A stretch of 64,000 nucleotides of DNA, taken from NCBI RefSeq assembly GCF_003350325.1, contig NZ_QLYZ01000003.1:248882-312881 (forward strand). Reading direction: 5' to 3'. The DNA is from Vibrio rhodolitus (GTDB taxonomy: Bacteria; Pseudomonadota; Gammaproteobacteria; Enterobacterales; Vibrionaceae). Numbering within the stretch: the stretch's first letter is position 1; the number at the start of each line of letters is the position of its first letter. The position numbers and the translations under genes are program-made. Below are positions 60,597 through 64,000 of the stretch, one piece after another. The notes under the pieces are model-generated. The model was not told the origin of the DNA. It searched no databases and saw nothing but the letters and a program-made list of their open reading frames with translations.

Positions 60597-62024
60597 ATGG
60601 AGAAAGTCGTCGATCTCAATCTTTGGCAAAGGGCGCATGTTAAGTCGCAAGAAGAGTTGCAAGCTCTATATGATGAGGTGAGTGCGCTTTATCAAGCCCA
60701 GCCCTATCCCCTTCTCTCTGAGCGTTGCGCTAGCCTTGAGAAACTAAAGCTCGCGCTTTTGCGCTTTCAACCTCAGTTGCAGCAAGCTTTGAGTGAGGAT
60801 TATGGTTACCGCAGTGAATTTGATAGCGTGATCTGCGATCTGCTGCCAGCGATAGAACACATCAATTATACCGCTAAGCATTTACGTAAATGGATGAAGC
60901 CTGATAAGCGTCGTGCGGGCTTAATGCTAATGCCTTCCAAGCTTGAAGTCGTTTATCAACCCCTTGGGGTGGTTGGTGTGATAGTGCCGTGGAATTTTCC
61001 CATCTTCCTTAGTATCGGTCCGATTGCCACTGCGATTGCTGCGGGCAATCGCGTGATGGTTAAATTGAGCGAACATACCCCGAATACCAATCAGGTGCTT
61101 AGCCAAGTTTTTGCTGAGCTTGATAATTTGGTTTATGTGGTGGAAGGCGAGGTGGAGATAGCGCAGTGTTTTTCACAGCTGCCGTTTGATCATCTGTTAT
61201 TTACTGGCTCCACCAAGGTTGGCAAGTTGGTGGCAGAACAAGCCGCACGCAATTTAACCCCAGTGACGCTTGAGTTGGGTGGCAAGTCGCCAGTGATTAT
61301 TGCACCAGATGCTGATCTTAAGCAGGCTGTTGATGCGATTTTGATGGGCAAAGCGATAAATGCTGGGCAGATCTGTGTTGCTCCCGATTACGTCTTGCTG
61401 CCTGAAAGTAAGCAGCAAGAATTTGTTGACCTCTATTTGAATCGTTTTTCGCAGCTTTTCATCGAAACGGCCAAGCCGCTAACCAAGGTGATTAACCAAG
61501 CGCAATTTGACCGCCTCAATAGTTACTTAGAAGATGCAAAAACGAGAGGGGCGCAAATACATACTATCGATGCCCAAGTGCCGGAACGCGTATTATTGCC
61601 GCATCTTGTCACTAATTTGACCGACAGCATGGTAGTGATGAAAGAAGAGATCTTTGGTCCAATTTTGCCAGTGATTGGTTATCGCCACATTCACCAAGTG
61701 TTTGAGTATATTGAAAATAAACCAAGACCTTTGGCGCTTTATCTAATGAGTCACGATAAAGCGTTGATTAGTAAAGTTCGCACGCAAACTCACAGTGGTG
61801 GATTGTGTATTAACGATACGCTTTTGCATGTTTCTGCCAAAGATGCACCTTTCGGCGGTATTGGTCAGGCGGGAATGGGGCATTACCATGGCGTTGAAGG
61901 CTTCCGTACCTTCTCCAAAGCAAAAACGGTGCTGACAACGCCATCTTGGCTACCACGAAGTCGTTTGCTGCTTGAGTACCAAACTCGCTTTAAGCAGCTG
62001 TTGTCTAAGCTTTTCCTACACTGA
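60597..62024 (+). CDS. Aldehyde dehydrogenase (coniferyl-aldehyde-dehydrogenase-like)
   Basis: 475-residue NAD(P)-dependent enzyme oxidising an aldehyde to an acid. VVGVIVPWNFPIFLSIGPIA, GNRVMVKLSEHTPNTN and FTGSTKVGKLVAEQAARNLT bind the cofactor; TLELGGKSPVII holds the general-base Glu, and INAGQICVAPDYVLLP the catalytic Cys. MVVMKEEIFGPILPVIGYR and DAPFGGIGQAGMGHYHG are family hallmarks. Its N- and C-termini match the coniferyl aldehyde dehydrogenase/YwdH-like short group, ending in a basic-hydrophobic tail (LLLEYQTRFKQLLSKLFLH) that could touch the membrane. The true substrate is not known; long-chain aldehydes are possible. Confidence 0.92.
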   Translation: MEKVVDLNLWQRAHVKSQEELQALYDEVSALYQAQPYPLLSERCASLEKLKLALLRFQPQLQQALSEDYGYRSEFDSVICDLLPAIEHINYTAKHLRKWMKPDKRRAGLMLMPSKLEVVYQPLGVVGVIVPWNFPIFLSIGPIATAIAAGNRVMVKLSEHTPNTNQVLSQVFAELDNLVYVVEGEVEIAQCFSQLPFDHLLFTGSTKVGKLVAEQAARNLTPVTLELGGKSPVIIAPDADLKQAVDAILMGKAINAGQICVAPDYVLLPESKQQEFVDLYLNRFSQLFIETAKPLTKVINQAQFDRLNSYLEDAKTRGAQIHTIDAQVPERVLLPHLVTNLTDSMVVMKEEIFGPILPVIGYRHIHQVFEYIENKPRPLALYLMSHDKALISKVRTQTHSGGLCINDTLLHVSAKDAPFGGIGQAGMGHYHGVEGFRTFSKAKTVLTTPSWLPRSRLLLEYQTRFKQLLSKLFLH

Positions 62025-62050
62025 TTGCCTTATCTTTCCACAGATAAAAA

Positions 62051-62075
62051 AACAGACCCAAATGGGTCTGTTTTA
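62051..62075. terminator. Bidirectional terminator between aldehyde dehydrogenase and secF
   Basis: Perfect 10-bp stem AACAGACCCA/TGGGTCTGTT with loop AA, A-run to the left and T-run to the right. Confidence 0.9.
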
Positions 62076-62126
62076 CTTAGCACTTTATTATTGTTTTGAG
62101 GTTGACTTTACTGGCAGTTAGCCTGT

Positions 62127-63023
62127 TTATGGCGCTTCTGAAATCGGCTCAGGCGCATAATGCTGCGGTCCAAGTTTTGCCACTTCAGGAATGATGGTTG
62201 CGATCGTCATGGTTGACCAAGTACCAGCGACGATACCGATAAACATGGTGACAGAGAAACCGTATAACGGTTCACCACCAAGTAACCATAGAGAGACCAC
62301 TGAGATCAGGGTGGTACCTGATGTGATCAAAGTACGTGACAAGGTATTGAGGATCGCTTGGTTATTTAACTCAGCGATAGGCAGTTTTACGTTGGCTTTT
62401 AATAGTTCTCGAATGCGGTCCGAGATGATGATTGAGTCATTGAGTGAGTAACCTAATACCGCCAATAGTGCTGCGAGTACGGTTAAGTTAAACTCCAATC
62501 CGGTTAAGGCAAAAAAGCCAAGCAGGATAAACACATCGTGCATTAGGGCAAGGAGTGCTCCCGAAGCTAAGCGCCATTCAAAGCGGAAGCTGAGGTAAGC
62601 CAAGATCACTAGTAGGGTGATCAGCACAGCCAAACCACCTTGCTCGGCTAGTTCTTGACCGACTTGCGGACCAACCAAGCTAACGTTGAGCATTTCGACT
62701 TGTTTAGAGAAGCTTTCCAATAGCGGTTTAATTTCAGGTTGTTGCTCTAGGTTTTCAGGGGCTGCGTAGCGCAACATCCATTGACCTTGATCGCCAGTAG
62801 CAACCACAGATACAGGCTGATGCAGGGCTGCTTCAAGTTTTGCTTGGATCTCTGGAGCAGTTAGCGTGCTATCGAGGCGCACTTCGCTGATCATACCGCC
62901 GGTAAAATCCAGACCGAAGTTAAGCCCTTTCGTTGCAAGTGCGAAGATCGAGATAATGATAAATAGGCATGAAAGCAGGCTACCTGCGTGACGCCATTTG
63001 GTTAGTTTGTTTAATTTATTCAT
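62127..63023 (-). CDS. secF: Protein translocase subunit SecF (second copy)
   Basis: 298 residues, six predicted membrane helices. Marks: GLNFGLDFTGGMISEVRLD, VSLVGPQVGQELAEQGGLA, LSFRFEWRLASGALLALMHD, LGYSLNDSIIISDRIRELL and NTLSRTLITSGTTLISVVSL. SecDF uses an ion gradient to help pull exported proteins into the periplasm. It is slightly shorter than E. coli SecF (323). No yajC or tgt is next to it, so it is probably the paralogous pair kept by vibrios in addition to the housekeeping one. It starts 2 bases after secD. Confidence 0.93.
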   Translation of the reverse strand: MNKLNKLTKWRHAGSLLSCLFIIISIFALATKGLNFGLDFTGGMISEVRLDSTLTAPEIQAKLEAALHQPVSVVATGDQGQWMLRYAAPENLEQQPEIKPLLESFSKQVEMLNVSLVGPQVGQELAEQGGLAVLITLLVILAYLSFRFEWRLASGALLALMHDVFILLGFFALTGLEFNLTVLAALLAVLGYSLNDSIIISDRIRELLKANVKLPIAELNNQAILNTLSRTLITSGTTLISVVSLWLLGGEPLYGFSVTMFIGIVAGTWSTMTIATIIPEVAKLGPQHYAPEPISEAP

Positions 63024-63025
63024 AG

Positions 63026-64000
63026 TTATACCCTCACACCACGACGTGAATCTTTACCCCAAATAATGTTGATCACTGCGCGCGAAGCGAAAATACCAGT
63101 GAACATACTGGTCAGCAGACCAAGACCAAGCGTTAGTGCAAAGCCTTGAATCGGACCATTACCGATGGCGTACAAAGTTGCCGCTGAGATAAGCGTTGTG
63201 ATGTTGGAGTCAAGGATGGTGGCGAAAGCACTGCTAAAGCCAAGGTCGATGGATTGCGCCATACTGCGACCTTCACGCAGTTTTTCCTTAATACGTTCAA
63301 AGATCAGTACGTTCGTATCAACCGCCATACCGATAGTTAAAACTAAACCGGCAATACCAGGTAGGGTCAATACCGCGCCTGGTAGCAAGGCGATCAAGCC
63401 AAGCAGCATCACCATATTGATCATCAGTGCAAAGTTTGCCACCCAACCCAGTTTGCGATACCAAACCGCCATAAAGAGTAGAGTAAGGCTTAAGCCAAGT
63501 GCTAAAGCTGCAAAGCCATTTTCAATGTTTTCCGCACCTAGAGATGGACCAATGGTACGTTCTTCTACGATGGTGACTGGCGCAGTCAGTGAACCTGCAC
63601 GTAGTAACAACGCTAGATCTTGCGCATCATTAAGCTGACCGACACCGGTGATTCTAAAGCGGTTACCCAATTGAGACTGAATAGTCGCGATACTGATGAT
63701 AGTGTTTGATTGCTCAACATTGCCTTCAGCGTCACGGCTGTATTCGCTATAGCCTGTCGCCATTGGTTTGCCAATGTGTTTGCCCGAGAAGTCAGACATC
63801 ATGTGACCGCCGGTTGAGTCGAGCGAGATGTTTACTTCTGGCATGCCCATTTCGCCCATTCCAGCGCGAGCATCGACAATATGCTCACCGGTTAGTACTG
63901 GTTTGCGTACCACATAAACAGGGCGACCATCTTGGTCAGGGATCATAATGGTATTGATGGTGCGTTCTGGTTTCACTTCGTAGAACGCCAAACTTGCTGT
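63026..64000 (-). CDS. secD: Protein translocase subunit SecD, C-terminal part
   Basis: The frame is open to the right edge; 324 codons are visible and the N-terminus lies outside. Seen: the P1 periplasmic end (GEMGMPEVNISLDSTGGHMM, QSNTIISIATIQSQLGNRFR), GSLTAPVTIVEERTIGPSLG, then the membrane core GIAGLVLTIGMAVDTNVLIF, ERIKEKLREGRSMAQSIDLG, FSSAFATILDSNITTLISAA and GFALTLGLGLLTSMFTGIFA. The D-T-N-V-L-I-F-E-R-I-K-E motif is diagnostic. Upstream half of the secDF operon. Confidence 0.94.
   Translation of the reverse strand, partial: TASLAFYEVKPERTINTIMIPDQDGRPVYVVRKPVLTGEHIVDARAGMGEMGMPEVNISLDSTGGHMMSDFSGKHIGKPMATGYSEYSRDAEGNVEQSNTIISIATIQSQLGNRFRITGVGQLNDAQDLALLLRAGSLTAPVTIVEERTIGPSLGAENIENGFAALALGLSLTLLFMAVWYRKLGWVANFALMINMVMLLGLIALLPGAVLTLPGIAGLVLTIGMAVDTNVLIFERIKEKLREGRSMAQSIDLGFSSAFATILDSNITTLISAATLYAIGNGPIQGFALTLGLGLLTSMFTGIFASRAVINIIWGKDSRRGVRV

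Noticed and set aside
1-64000. CRISPR arrays, tRNA or rRNA genes, integron attC sites
   Set aside because: Scanned by eye; no regularly spaced repeats, cloverleaf-like arms with CCA ends or rRNA motifs were found.

Overview
The window reads as a gamma-proteobacterial chromosome segment, most likely Vibrio or a close relative. ppsA/ppsR, gltS, ybiT, a mdtL/yidZ pair, a second peptide deformylase, a secD/secF pair not linked to yajC, and a class I HMG-CoA reductase all have the look of Vibrio genes, as do several intergenic repeats. From memory of other vibrios, ppsA, HMG-CoA reductase and the extra secDF lie on chromosome II, so this may be chromosome II; that is an inference. No rRNA, tRNA, CRISPR array, integrase or complete insertion sequence was seen. 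Coordinates and starts were read by eye; no database search was run.

1-8.1 kb is a drug-efflux and regulation zone. It holds an EmrA/MFS pair with a TetR gene behind it, then emrAB diverging from a second TetR gene. That TetR gene has a palindrome over its promoter and a related one in front of an acetyltransferase gene. Another GNAT enzyme and an ABM-fold protein follow. 8.2-16.5 kb holds two CNNM/CBS membrane proteins, the yidZ-mdtL pair (with a 12-bp hairpin over the mdtL ribosome site), a small membrane-anchored protein, a DUF457 membrane protein and a phospholipase-D-like lipoprotein. 16.6-19.7 kb is an accessory patch: one OLD-family ATPase/TOPRIM nuclease gene, A+T-rich, flanked by inverted copies of a ~180-bp repeat.

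19.7-25.4 kb is the most striking region. It is a probable organohalide-respiration locus transcribed leftward: a TPR protein, a Tat-exported reductive dehalogenase, its small membrane anchor, a NosR-like FMN/4Fe-4S membrane protein, a small membrane protein and an AraC-type regulator. Its promoter has two 14-bp palindromic boxes exactly 21 bp apart just upstream of a -35/-10 pair, and an FNR-like site further upstream. A 163-bp MITE-like repeat sits inside the gene cluster.

25.5-44.3 kb is mostly ordinary metabolism and transport: RarD-like permease, NDH-2-like enzyme, DAACS symporter, AraC regulator, LysE exporter, the ABC-F protein YbiT, VF530-type protein, GltS, a cytoplasmic PLD-like protein, a SYLF protein, a LysR gene diverging from a SnoaL-like and a redoxin gene, peptide deformylase, a periplasmic 5'-nucleotidase, and a zinc-ribbon protein resembling a domesticated transposase. 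44.3-50.6 kb is a seven-gene phosphorus-compound uptake operon (binding protein, two permeases, ATPase, alkaline-phosphatase-fold hydrolase, HAD phosphatase) with a divergent GntR/UTRA regulator. 50.7-64 kb holds a DUF2000 protein, HMG-CoA reductase, a DUF3147 protein, a small lipoprotein, a chemoreceptor with a C-terminal sensor, a single-domain voltage-gated cation channel with a calcium-channel-like filter, ppsA with its regulator ppsR, an aldehyde dehydrogenase, and secF with the C-terminal part of secD running off the right edge.
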